Of a stretch of DNA of 64,000 bases, positions 1 through 8,560 are shown in pieces (within the stretch, counting starts at the first letter, position 1; every line of letters starts with the position of its first letter). The notes beneath the pieces are model-generated. The model was not told the origin of the DNA. It ran no database searches and was given only the letters and a program-made list of their open reading frames with translations. A program made the position numbers and the translations under genes. Origin of the DNA: Verrucomicrobiota bacterium (GTDB lineage Bacteria > Verrucomicrobiota > Verrucomicrobiia > Opitutales > Opitutaceae); NCBI GenBank assembly GCA_018239845.1, contig JAFEGO010000017.1, positions 1-64,000 of the forward strand, in the 5' to 3' direction.

Positions 1-1
1 C

Positions 2-1531
2 CAGCGCCAGGCCGCCGAGCAGGCGCGGGACCGGTCGTCCGTGCGCTTCGGCCTGGTGATGCAGGGGGCCAACGACATCATCCTCATCCTCGACGAGCAG
101 CTCCGCATCGAGGATGCCAACCGTCAGGCGGTCGTGACCTACGGCTGGTCGAAGGAAGAGCTGCTGCGCATGTCCGCGCGCCAGCTCCGCACCGATGAGG
201 AGGCCGCCGGTTTCGACGATATCGCGTCCCGCGCGCGGGCCGCCGACGGAGCGACCTACGAGACCACGCACCGCCGCAAGGATGGCTCCGTTTTTCCCGT
301 GGAGGTCAGCTCCCGCTTCATCGAGGTCGAGGGCCGCAAGCAATGGCTCTCCATCGTCCGCGACATCACGGAGCGGCGCCGGGTGCAGGAGACGCTGGAG
401 CGCTTCAACTCCGACCTGGAGAAGCAGGTGCAGCAGCGCACCGCCGAGCTCGCGGCGCGCAACAACGAAACCCAGCTCCTCCTCGACGCCATGCCCGATA
501 CGGTGCTGCTGTGCGACCAGCATGGCACGCTGCTTTCCGCGCGCTCGGTGCGTTATCCGGCGGTCGCCGGCCTTGTCACCGGGCAGCAGATGCCGGGATC
601 GCGCGCGCTGGTTGACGCCTCGGTCCTGGAGATCGTGCGGACCATGCATCCCCTCGCGCTGGCCGCCGGCCAGGCGGCGGTGCAGGAGTTCGAGCGGCCG
701 GTGGAGCACGGCCGGACCATGTGGCTGGAAGCGCGCGCGGTCGCGATCGGTGTGACACGTGTCCTGATCGTGATCCGGGAGATCTCCGAACGCAAACGTC
801 ACGAGCTGGGCATCATGGCCAACCTGGAGCGCGAAAAACAGCTCTCGGGCATGAAGTCGCAGTTCATCTCCGTGGCCTCGCACGAGTTTCGCACGCCGCT
901 CGCCGCCGCGGTCGGCAGCCTGGAGCTGCTGGAGCGGCACGCCGACAAGCTCACCGAGGCAAAGCGGACGGAACTCATCACCCGCATCCATCGCTCCCTC
1001 GGCCGGCTCACCGAGATCATGGACGATGTGCTCCAGCTCAGCCGCGCCGACTCCGGGCGGGTCCAGGTGCAGCGCATGGCGGTCGATCTGGTCAAGATTG
1101 TGGAAGACATCGTGCGCGACGCCGAGGTCGGGGACCAGCGGCAGCACCGGTTTGATTACCAGGTTTCGGGCGGACCGGCGGTCGTGCCGACGGATACCAA
1201 GCTCCTGCACCACATCGTCACCAATCTCGTCAGCAACGCCGTGCGCTACTCTCCGCCGGGCACGATGGTGACTGTGAAGCTGGGGATCGGCTCCGAGGGA
1301 TTTTCGCTGACCGTGGCCGACGAGGGTATCGGCATCCCCGAAGCGGAGCGCGACCGGATCTTTGAGCCCTTTGTCCGCGGCAGCAATGTCGGCCAGATCG
1401 CCGGCACCGGTCTCGGGCTCAACATCGTCAAGCGCTACACCGAGCTGATGGGCGGCCACATCGAGCTGGTGCCCTCCGGGTGTGGCACCACCTTCCGCGT
1501 CACCCTTCCCTTCGAGCAACCTCCCGCATGA
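2..1531 (+). CDS. PAS-PAS sensor histidine kinase (5' end cut by window)
   Basis: The reading frame is open to the first bases, so the gene very probably starts upstream; the in-frame GTG at 41 is only the first visible start (496 residues from there). Counting from that GTG: PAS domain with PAC ending in DITERRR (about 3-115), a short coiled coil (115-145), a second PAS-like segment (145-255), a HisKA domain with phospho-acceptor H281 in ASHEFRTP, N-box N395/N399, DEGIGIP (427-433) and GTGLGL (455-460). It is therefore an ATP-dependent autokinase. No membrane segment is visible, so it looks cytosolic unless the missing N-terminus carries one. Its stop overlaps the next start as ATGA, implying translational coupling to two receiver-kinase hybrids that are its likely partners. 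Confidence 0.9.
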   Translation, partial: QRQAAEQARDRSSVRFGLVMQGANDIILILDEQLRIEDANRQAVVTYGWSKEELLRMSARQLRTDEEAAGFDDIASRARAADGATYETTHRRKDGSVFPVEVSSRFIEVEGRKQWLSIVRDITERRRVQETLERFNSDLEKQVQQRTAELAARNNETQLLLDAMPDTVLLCDQHGTLLSARSVRYPAVAGLVTGQQMPGSRALVDASVLEIVRTMHPLALAAGQAAVQEFERPVEHGRTMWLEARAVAIGVTRVLIVIREISERKRHELGIMANLEREKQLSGMKSQFISVASHEFRTPLAAAVGSLELLERHADKLTEAKRTELITRIHRSLGRLTEIMDDVLQLSRADSGRVQVQRMAVDLVKIVEDIVRDAEVGDQRQHRFDYQVSGGPAVVPTDTKLLHHIVTNLVSNAVRYSPPGTMVTVKLGIGSEGFSLTVADEGIGIPEAERDRIFEPFVRGSNVGQIAGTGLGLNIVKRYTELMGGHIELVPSGCGTTFRVTLPFEQPPA

Positions 1532-2604
1532 CTGCCTCACCTACCGGCCCCCGGGTCCTCGTCGTCGAGGACGACAGCGCGATCCGCGCCACACTGGTCG
1601 ATATCCTGGAGCTCAACGGCTACGGTGCCATCCAGGCGGCGACCGGCACCGCCGGCCTCGCCCAGGCCCGCGAGCAGCGGCCGGACGTGATCCTCACGGA
1701 TATCGCGATGCCGGAGCTCGATGGCTTCGGGATGATCACGGCCTTGCATGCCGATGAGCAGACCCGCGCGATTCCGGTCATCATCATCTCGGCGGCGGTG
1801 GAGCCCGAGCGCATGCGCCAGGGCATGGATCTCGGGGCGGAGGATTTCATCGTCAAGCCCTTCACCGAGGAGCAGGTCCTCGGCTCGATCCGGGCCCGGC
1901 TGGAGAAAAAGGCGCTGCTCGACGAGCTCGACGCCTTCGCGCACACCGTCGCGCACGACCTCAAGAATCCCATCGCCGTGCTCATGGGGCGCGCCGAGCT
2001 GCTGCGTGCCCTCTGGGATACGGCGGACGATGCCACGTTGCTCGAGCAGGTCGTCCAGCTCGAGAGCAACGCGGTCCGGCTCAACAATATCGTGGAGGAG
2101 CTGCTGATCCTCGCCGGCGTGCGGCGGCAGGTGATCGAGCCCGAGCCGCTGCCGATGGCGGAGGTCGTCCGCGAGGCGCTCGGGCGGGTGGAAAACCTGG
2201 TCCGGTCCTCGCACGCCCGCATCGAGCAGCCGGATACCTGGCCCTCCGCCCTGGGCCACGCCCCCTGGGTGGCCGAGGTGTGGACCAACTACCTGAGCAA
2301 CGCCCTCAAATACGGCGGCACGCCGCCCCTCATCCGGCTCGGGGCCGGGCCGGCGCCGGCGGGCGGCCGCGTGCGCTTCTGGATCGAGGACAACGGCCCC
2401 GGCCTGACGCCCGAGCAGCAGGCCCAGCTCTTCCGGCAGTTTTCCCGCGTCACCCAGGCGCGCACCGGGGGCCACGGCCTCGGCCTGTCGATCGTGCGCC
2501 GGATCGTGGAGAAGCTCGACGGCCGGGCCGGCGTCGAAAGCCAGCCCGGCGCTGGCAGCCGCTTTTGGTTCGAATTGCCCGCCACCCCCACCGCCACCCC
2601 ATGA
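1528..2604 (+). CDS. Receiver-histidine kinase hybrid
   Basis: 358 residues. An N-terminal receiver (about 8-125) has acidic pocket E15/D16, phospho-acceptor D58 in LTDIAMPELDG and K110 in VKPF. A dimerisation/phospho-acceptor helix follows with H143 in AHDLKNP, then a compact HATPase with N-box WTNYLSNALKYG, EDNGPGLTP and HGLGLSIV. A receiver in front of a kinase suggests an internal phosphorelay step that takes phosphate from, or is gated by, the upstream PAS kinase. The start was chosen at the ATG in the ATGA overlap with the upstream stop; a start 48 bases earlier would lie inside the previous gene. It overlaps the next gene in the same way. Confidence 0.9.
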   Translation: MTASPTGPRVLVVEDDSAIRATLVDILELNGYGAIQAATGTAGLAQAREQRPDVILTDIAMPELDGFGMITALHADEQTRAIPVIIISAAVEPERMRQGMDLGAEDFIVKPFTEEQVLGSIRARLEKKALLDELDAFAHTVAHDLKNPIAVLMGRAELLRALWDTADDATLLEQVVQLESNAVRLNNIVEELLILAGVRRQVIEPEPLPMAEVVREALGRVENLVRSSHARIEQPDTWPSALGHAPWVAEVWTNYLSNALKYGGTPPLIRLGAGPAPAGGRVRFWIEDNGPGLTPEQQAQLFRQFSRVTQARTGGHGLGLSIVRRIVEKLDGRAGVESQPGAGSRFWFELPATPTATP

Positions 2605-3677
2605 AAATCCTGATCATCGAGGACGATGCCGACATCCGCGCGACGCTCGCGGACCTGCTCCAGCTCAACGGTCACGAAGTCATCGCCGCCGCCGACGGCG
2701 TGCAGGGCGTGGAGTACGCGGCGCAAAAGCCCGACTTTATCTTCTGCGATGTGATGATGCCGCACCTCGATGGCCGGGGTGTCCTCGCCGCCGTCCGGCA
2801 GCTGCCCGGCGTGGCCGAGGTGCCGTTTGTGTTTCTCACCGCCAAGGCCGACCGCGCCGACCAGCGCGACGGCATGGCGCTCGGCGCGGATGACTACATC
2901 ACGAAGCCCTTCGCCGAAGAGGAGATCCTCGCGGCGCTCGCCGCCCGTGTGCAGCGCCATCAGCCCGTACGCGAGAAGATCCGCCAGCTGACGGAGCATC
3001 ACGAGCGCACGATCAATGCGCACTGGTCCCACGAACTCCTGACCCCGCTCAACGCCGTGGCCGGCGGCCTGGATCTGCTGGAGCTCGCGGGCGACACCAT
3101 GAGCCCCGAGGAGCAAAAGGAGATATTTGCCCTCATCCGGGAAGGCGTCACGCGGCAGGAGCGGCTGTCCCGCAAACTCATCCGCTATTTTGAACTCGAG
3201 CAAATGCTGCGCTCGCCTTCCCCGGCGGCGGCCGGGCCGTGTCAGGCCGCCGCCGCGGTGCAGGCGGGTGCGACCAAGGCCGCGCAGGAGGCCAACCGGG
3301 CGGACGCGCTGGTGCTCTCGCTGGCCGACGCCAAGGTGCCCTTGGCCGAGGAACTCCTGCGCGACGCCGTGGGTGAGATCGTGCAGAATGCCGCGACGTT
3401 TTCCCCGCCGGGCAGCCCGGTGCGCGTGACGGGCGTCCTCACTGGTGGACGCTACCGGATCGAGATCACCGACGCCGGGCCGGGCCTGACGGCGGAGCAG
3501 CGGGCGGGCTTTGGCGCTTTCACCCAGTTTGACCGCAAGAGCCGCGAGCAGCAGGGCCTAGGCCTCGGCCTCGCGATCGCCCGTGCGACCGCCCGGGTGG
3601 CCCACGGCCAATTCTCCCTCGACCCCGGTCCGGACGGCCGCGGCCTGTGCGTGCGATTCGACCTCCCGGCGCTCTGA
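2601..3677 (+). CDS. Receiver-histidine kinase hybrid
   Basis: 358 residues, the same architecture as the preceding gene. The receiver has D7/D8 pocket residues, acceptor D50 in FCDVMMPHLDG and K102 in TKPF. A coiled-coil linker leads to an H-box with H144 in HWSHELLTPLN, and the HATPase shows VGEIVQNAATFSPPG, TDAGPGLT and GLGLGLAIA. It begins at an ATGA overlap and closes the three-gene phosphorelay operon. The two hybrids are similar in length and domain order but clearly diverged in sequence, so they probably handle different inputs or outputs. No DNA-binding or GGDEF output domain occurs in the operon, so the final target lies elsewhere. Confidence 0.9.
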   Translation: MKILIIEDDADIRATLADLLQLNGHEVIAAADGVQGVEYAAQKPDFIFCDVMMPHLDGRGVLAAVRQLPGVAEVPFVFLTAKADRADQRDGMALGADDYITKPFAEEEILAALAARVQRHQPVREKIRQLTEHHERTINAHWSHELLTPLNAVAGGLDLLELAGDTMSPEEQKEIFALIREGVTRQERLSRKLIRYFELEQMLRSPSPAAAGPCQAAAAVQAGATKAAQEANRADALVLSLADAKVPLAEELLRDAVGEIVQNAATFSPPGSPVRVTGVLTGGRYRIEITDAGPGLTAEQRAGFGAFTQFDRKSREQQGLGLGLAIARATARVAHGQFSLDPGPDGRGLCVRFDLPAL

Positions 3678-3786
3678 GGCGAAACGTGGGCTTGCCCCGA
3701 TTTCCCGGGCATTGAGCGCGAGCCGGGTGTCAGGGCTCGTGCCCTGCTCGACCTTGGTCGAAGTCCTGGGCCGCGCTTCAGCCGTC

Positions 3787-4737
3787 TCAGCGAAAGAGCG
3801 GGCCGGTGCCGGCGGTGGCGGCTTTGAGCCAGCCGTTGGCGCGCATCCATTCGGCAAAGCGGTCCATGAAGAAATCACCGCCGCCGCCATTGTTGAGAAA
3901 TCCGTGGGCCCCTGTCTGGAAAACGTGCAGCTCGGCGGGCCGCTTCGCTTCGCGCCAGGCCTGGAAGAGATTGAGCGAAAGGCCGGAGGACCACCCGTCG
4001 TCGGCGGCAACCGCGATGAAGATCGGAGGCGCATCGGCGGGAATGGGCCGGCCGTGGTGGTCGGGGCCATAGATCACGCCGGCGAAATCCGGGCGATAGG
4101 CGGGTTTGTCCAGCGCGAGATAGAGGGACAGCAGGGCGCCGGCGGAGAAGCCGATGATGCCTGCCTTGTCGGGCGCGTAGCCGAGGTCCGCCGCGTTGGC
4201 GCGTACCCAAGACAGCGCGCGCCGGGCATCGGCCCGGGTGAGCTCGAAGATATTCTGCCCCTTTTGCGGCCCCCAGATGATATTGCCCGCGTCATCGCTC
4301 TTTTGGGGCGGGGGCGGCGTTTTTTCCCCGGGCGCAGGCAAGGGCACGGCCGGGTCCACATAGATGAGCCGGTATTTCAGGATGAAGGCATCGACCCCGA
4401 GGGCGTTGAGCGCGAGGGCGGTGCGGACGCCCTCGTATTTGATCATCAGGTCGGTGAAGCCTCCTCCCGGGGCGACGATCACAGCCACACCCGCGGCCTT
4501 GGCCCGGTCTGCCGGGTAGTATTGCAAGGTTGGTTTCACCACATTGCGCGTCACGGTGTTGCCAAAGCGCGTGACAAATGTGTGTTCCGCCCAATGCCAA
4601 GCTTCCGATCCCGGGGCGACGCCCTCGTACAGATCGATCGTGCGACTGGGCGGGGGCAAGTCAGCGGGGGTCTGAGCAGACATGAAAGCAATGCTTAGGA
4701 GCCAAAATCCGGATGCCAAGATCAAGCGGGCAGACAT
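3787..4737 (-). CDS. Secreted alpha/beta-hydrolase, BD-FAE/acetyl-xylan-esterase-like
   Basis: 316 residues from the ATG at 4737, which opens directly on a signal peptide (hydrophobic LILASGFWLLSIAF, cleavage near SAQ). The hydrolase fold shows an oxyanion-loop motif APGGGF (about 89-94), nucleophile S198 in GFSAGA, a candidate acid in VAADDGW and catalytic His in GAHGF near the C-terminus. Similar proteins are carbohydrate esterases or xylan-deacetylase relatives acting in the periplasm or outside the cell; the substrate cannot be read from sequence. An upstream in-frame start at 4830 would add 31 basic residues in front of the signal peptide and was rejected. It runs convergent to the kinase operon and stands alone next to the AT-richer island. 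Confidence 0.85.
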   Translation of the reverse strand: MSARLILASGFWLLSIAFMSAQTPADLPPPSRTIDLYEGVAPGSEAWHWAEHTFVTRFGNTVTRNVVKPTLQYYPADRAKAAGVAVIVAPGGGFTDLMIKYEGVRTALALNALGVDAFILKYRLIYVDPAVPLPAPGEKTPPPPQKSDDAGNIIWGPQKGQNIFELTRADARRALSWVRANAADLGYAPDKAGIIGFSAGALLSLYLALDKPAYRPDFAGVIYGPDHHGRPIPADAPPIFIAVAADDGWSSGLSLNLFQAWREAKRPAELHVFQTGAHGFLNNGGGGDFFMDRFAEWMRANGWLKAATAGTGPLFR

Positions 4738-4933
4738 GAGGCCTATTTCAATCAGGCTTCCCGGGCAAAAGCGTAACGCGGGACCAGCCCGTCGCACTGC
4801 TCGAATGCGTCTCCAGCCCTTATTCGTCAATCAGGACAATCTCAGCATAACTCCTTTTGCCCCTTCCAACATGAACCCTTCCCGTCCGCCACAGCAACGA
4901 CATGACTCCGTGCCAGACCCTTTTTGTTTGGTT

Positions 4934-5713
4934 CTACTGCGTGAAGTTTGGCGGAAGCATGAATCCTTGAAGGGTCAGGTCGATAGCTTTGATCGACAAA
5001 TTGTGAGATGCGATAGTTTCGAATATGGCTCCGGCGCTGACCGCACCGATAAATCCCAATTCTGTTGCTGACGCTCCTTTGACAAACGATTTTCCTACAA
5101 CACCCAAAACCGCATTCGGGTTTTTTGCCAGAACTACGGGTCCTCCGCTAAATCCGCCACGGGCCATACCCGAAATTACGAAATGTCTCTTTTTGTCTTG
5201 GTAGTTTTCTATAATCGCAGAGACCTCCCCGCGAAAGACAACCAGATGGCAATCACTTGAAAATGGAATTGGTGGATAGCCCATTACCACGACTTCACGC
5301 ATTAAGTATTCGCCCTCTGACAGGGAATCAGCATGAGAGTAAAGCTGAAGGATGGGCAGTAACTGAGCTGCGGGGACGTTGCCAACTATTCCTCCAAGCT
5401 TAATTAATGATAAATCCACTGCTTCATCGGGATGATCAAAGACTCTTTCGATCTCGGCGTGTTGGAAGTCGGGATAAGTTGTGGTATGAATCACTTTTCC
5501 GGCTTCGGTGAAGTGGGTGCGCAAAGAAGTATCACGGCGACCAATGGTGCGGATTTTCTGCCCATGTATTACGTGCCGCGCTGTTGCGAAGTATCCCGAT
5601 CCAATGTGGAAAGCCGTTCCAACAGAGATGGTGCCTTCGGTATCTTGAACTTCCACAAAGGCGACGGCAGACGCTGACTGCTCTACAAGTTCACGAACGT
5701 TGTAGGACCACAT
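4934..5713 (-). CDS. Trypsin-like serine protease (S1 / Trypsin-2 type)
   Basis: 259 residues from the ATG at 5713; an in-frame TTG at 5749 would add 12 residues, but the GGAGG before it sits too close (1 base). The triad is visible: H47 in ATARHVI, D100 in AVDLSLIKL and S189 in GGFSGGP. There is no signal peptide or membrane segment, so it should work in the cytoplasm, unlike DegP-type proteases, and no PDZ domain follows. The C-terminal 40 residues are unassigned. It lies 95 bases after the DUF4365-like gene on the same strand, and both are much AT-richer than their neighbours. Cytosolic trypsin-like proteases paired with nuclease-type proteins occur in bacterial defence systems; that role here is an inference. 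Confidence 0.85.
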   Translation of the reverse strand: MWSYNVRELVEQSASAVAFVEVQDTEGTISVGTAFHIGSGYFATARHVIHGQKIRTIGRRDTSLRTHFTEAGKVIHTTTYPDFQHAEIERVFDHPDEAVDLSLIKLGGIVGNVPAAQLLPILQLYSHADSLSEGEYLMREVVVMGYPPIPFSSDCHLVVFRGEVSAIIENYQDKKRHFVISGMARGGFSGGPVVLAKNPNAVLGVVGKSFVKGASATELGFIGAVSAGAIFETIASHNLSIKAIDLTLQGFMLPPNFTQ

Positions 5714-5808
5714 ATCGAACTGAATCTCAGAAAATGCATTGATCTGCAAGCCTCCGCGTCGATTTCTGAAGCTTCAGCGCGGCCCTCTATTGAGGCTTCT
5801 ACTCACGA

Positions 5809-7455
5809 TTAAATATGTGCTGGTGCTGGGATAATGTCTTCTATTTTCTTCTTAAGGAGCCTTAACCTTAAGGACTTTCCTTTTAACGGATGAAACTGAA
5901 AGCTCTTCCCCGCGAGGGATTCCGCGGTGATAGGAGTTTCGACCTCGCCTACTGGTACGATCTTAATATCGCGCGGTTCCATATAGATTAAACCTAGTTC
6001 TTTTGTTTCGCCGAAAACGGATGCCACGAATGGGTGGTACTGAGAAAAATTGGGGTATACCCACCCATTATTTCGCACCGCTTCCACAAAAGCCAGCCAC
6101 TGTTCGGTTGGTTGCTTTTGAGCGTAGATTACGTAAGGCCGAGTAATCACAGATTGCGTTAATATTTCATGAGCTAAGCCTATCTTTTCAGCGGCCTCAA
6201 CGGTTACGTCGGCCGAGCGTGGAATCCGAGGATTTATGCCGAAATACTTAGATACATCGGCCGCCCAGCCCAGTAATTGAAACCATCTCCAAATCGGGCT
6301 CGCGCGTTCATCGGGGGACGAAAACTCAATGCGCGCGTCTAGCGCTGACTTGCCATCAATCTCCAGACGAAGCTTTACTGTTTTCTTGGCAAGAAGAGCT
6401 TTAGTGAAGTTGATAATACCATCAAACCATGGCGCATCGAGAATCGGAATATTTTCCCATGCTAACCCGTTTGCTGTGATTCGGATTCCACCGCCATCAA
6501 AACGTCCACCTTTCGACGCAAAGGTGTGCTCAAATGATAGAGGGCAATTGCCGGCCTCTGAAGTCACACATATCCCAAGGGGGCCGGCGGTTAAACCCGA
6601 CGGCATAGACATGTTGAATCTCATGTCCGGGTAATCGCACGACAGCGTCACTAGACAGTTTCTTTTCTCGGCTACAGTAATAGCAAGAGAGGCAGTTTTT
6701 GATTCTGCACAGATCTCCTCAAATAGCGCAGATCCATGAGCGCTTACGCCAACGCCGGATATCGAAACTGACTTTCCGTATCCTAGGCCTTCCACGAATT
6801 TCTTGAGACCATTGCGATCCCCTTTCAATGTGAAGGAAATATCGGTTGGCTCTTTCGCTGAAATTGAAAAGACTCTACCCGAAGGCCCAACACTGGCTTG
6901 AACAGAAAACCGGGAGTCTAACGCGTTCAGTGGGGCAACGATGTGCGCTAATGCGGCTTCTGGTGTTCCAGGGCGCTTATCTCGCATTATACGCGTAGCG
7001 GCTCGAAAATCGGAGATAAACTTTGGAGTAACGCTTAAATCGTTTACTAGCGGCACAGGGACTGTCGCTCTACTATCATCTGCCTTATCTAAAACATCCG
7101 GATTTTCGTCCAGCCACCCTTGGGCAAACAAATAATAAGCTCGGCGATTCTCATTATCGACCAAGACAATGAAGACTGGCTGTTCTGCGTTTTTTGCGTA
7201 GTACCGCAGCGCCTTTACATCTAGTTGAACCTTGCCAAATCCGTTGCTTTTTTTGAGCACAACTTGCCCTTTCAACTGAATCAGCAAGAGTTCACCCGAT
7301 GGCTCTCCTCGGTCTCTTAGCTCTGCGTAGTAGTCGCCAAAAAATTCCGGTTTGGCTTCCCGCAGTAGAAAGAAACCCATGAGTACCTCCCTGAGCACTG
7401 CTTGAGCCGCCTCATCGGAATCGAATTGCGGGGAAATCGTGGGGCGTGCCGCCAT
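5809..7455 (-). CDS. DUF4365-like protein (PD-(D/E)XK-type N-terminus), 548 aa
   Basis: The first 160 residues resemble DUF4365: a helix with an acidic residue (E23), then GDYYAEL (D41, E45), then LLLIQLKG (Q60, K62), the D...QxK arrangement of PD-(D/E)XK nucleases, followed by FIVLVDNENRRAYYLF, typical of these folds. The remaining 390 residues match nothing I recognise: a beta-rich middle (about 190-350) and an alpha/beta C-terminal part. Start is the ATG at 7455, preceded by an AT-rich stretch (7460-7510) that probably holds the promoter of the two-gene unit with the downstream protease. Base composition near 50% GC against roughly two thirds in flanking genes suggests acquisition by transfer. 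Likely role (inference): anti-phage or anti-plasmid effector or sensor. Confidence 0.75.
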   Translation of the reverse strand: MAARPTISPQFDSDEAAQAVLREVLMGFFLLREAKPEFFGDYYAELRDRGEPSGELLLIQLKGQVVLKKSNGFGKVQLDVKALRYYAKNAEQPVFIVLVDNENRRAYYLFAQGWLDENPDVLDKADDSRATVPVPLVNDLSVTPKFISDFRAATRIMRDKRPGTPEAALAHIVAPLNALDSRFSVQASVGPSGRVFSISAKEPTDISFTLKGDRNGLKKFVEGLGYGKSVSISGVGVSAHGSALFEEICAESKTASLAITVAEKRNCLVTLSCDYPDMRFNMSMPSGLTAGPLGICVTSEAGNCPLSFEHTFASKGGRFDGGGIRITANGLAWENIPILDAPWFDGIINFTKALLAKKTVKLRLEIDGKSALDARIEFSSPDERASPIWRWFQLLGWAADVSKYFGINPRIPRSADVTVEAAEKIGLAHEILTQSVITRPYVIYAQKQPTEQWLAFVEAVRNNGWVYPNFSQYHPFVASVFGETKELGLIYMEPRDIKIVPVGEVETPITAESLAGKSFQFHPLKGKSLRLRLLKKKIEDIIPAPAHI

Positions 7456-7577
7456 GTACTACATTTAAATTTACGTGATTTTGGAGCGCAAGCGCGGTAA
7501 ATTGGACAGGCAGAAGGGGTCATGTTATGACTCGTGACTGATACAACGGCTGGCCGGCAGGACGCCGCGCTGTGCGC

Positions 7578-8420
7578 TCAAGCTTGACGCCACTCCGGTG
7601 GGTCGAAGACGAAGCCGTGGAAGAACGAGCGTTGGGCGGGGGTGAGCTGGCGGTTGTAGAAATCCTTGCTGTAGAGCCACTGGCCCATGGAGGCCAGCAT
7701 CCAGGGGTGTTCGTAGGCGTAGTAGAGCATCTGGCGGCCGGGTTGGCCGGGGCTGTAGGGGGCGGCGGTGTGCCAGATCGCGTTGTGAAAGAGGATGCAG
7801 GTGCCGGCGGGGGCGCAGACTTGGTGGGCGCCGGGGAAGAAGTCGCGGCGGCGGCGGTTTTCGACGGTGGGCTCGGCGCGCACGGCGTGGCTGCCGGGGA
7901 CGAGCGTGAGGTTGCCGCGGAAGGGCTGGGTCATGTCGGTGAGGTAGTAGCCGACTTTGAGCTGGAGGAGCGGGATCTGGGGCGAGAGGCCGCGGTAGCC
8001 GTTGTCGCTGCCGTCGATGTGCCAGCCGTCGCTGCGTTTCGCGAAGTCGGGGGCGTCCTCGACGATCGCGTCGGAGGCGCAGTAGTGGGGCTGCGGATTC
8101 AGGAAGGCGTGGACGTAGGGGAGCAGCGCGGGCCAGTCGAGGAGCTCGAGGAAGAGCGGGTCGTCGCCGAGGATATTGAGGATGCGGGTGCTCTTCGCGC
8201 CGTTGATGGCGGTGAGGTCGGCGGGCTCCATCGGGGGCCAGACGGTCTGGTGGCCGGGCGGCACGGTGGCGCGGCGGCGGGCGACGGTTTGGTCGAGCAC
8301 GGCGAGCAGGCGCGCGACGTGGTCGGGCTTCAGGAAGTTTTCGAGGACGAGGTAGCCCTGCGTCTCAAAGAAAAAACGCTCCGCCGCAGTGGGCGCAGCC
8401 GGGGTCGGGGTGGTGGACAT
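7578..8420 (-). CDS. Phytanoyl-CoA dioxygenase (PhyH) family protein
   Basis: 280 residues. This is a non-haem Fe(II)/2-oxoglutarate oxygenase: iron ligands H134 and D136 in GWHIDGSD and distal H217 in IWHTAAPY, with R229 as the probable 2-oxoglutarate anchor. LTLVPGSH before the distal His is a usual PhyH strand. Bacterial members hydroxylate many small molecules and the substrate is not predictable. It is the last of three same-strand genes (aldo/keto reductase, PLP enzyme, this), but a palindromic element separates it from the PLP gene, so co-transcription is uncertain. A second, distant PhyH is at 33180-33980. Confidence 0.85.
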   Translation of the reverse strand: MSTTPTPAAPTAAERFFFETQGYLVLENFLKPDHVARLLAVLDQTVARRRATVPPGHQTVWPPMEPADLTAINGAKSTRILNILGDDPLFLELLDWPALLPYVHAFLNPQPHYCASDAIVEDAPDFAKRSDGWHIDGSDNGYRGLSPQIPLLQLKVGYYLTDMTQPFRGNLTLVPGSHAVRAEPTVENRRRRDFFPGAHQVCAPAGTCILFHNAIWHTAAPYSPGQPGRQMLYYAYEHPWMLASMGQWLYSKDFYNRQLTPAQRSFFHGFVFDPPEWRQA

Positions 8421-8452
8421 AGGGGAAAGACTAATTTTTCAAGCCGTGGAGA

Positions 8453-8537
8453 TTTTTAACCACGGATGAACACAGATGAACACGGATAAGAAGCACGCAG
8501 ATATCCGTGTTTATTCGTGTTCATCCGTGGTTAAAAT
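8453..8537. repeat. Palindromic element, CACGGA family (full copy)
   Basis: Two arms of about 34 bases (8456-8489 and 8503-8536) are near-perfect reverse complements, reading TTAACCACGGATGAACAC and its complement. Each arm is itself built from degenerate CACNGAT/ACGGA units spaced 8-9 bases apart. Related elements occur at 9708, 44207, 45588, 51639, 53997 and 62393. It lies between the PhyH gene and the PLP enzyme. Confidence 0.8.
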
Positions 8538-8560
8538 TTGCCGTAAAGGGTGAAGGCGAT

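Noticed and set aside
4682..5071. Plus-strand frame of 129 codons at the island edge
   Set aside because: Overlaps the starts and ends of two minus-strand genes and shows no ribosome site or similarity.
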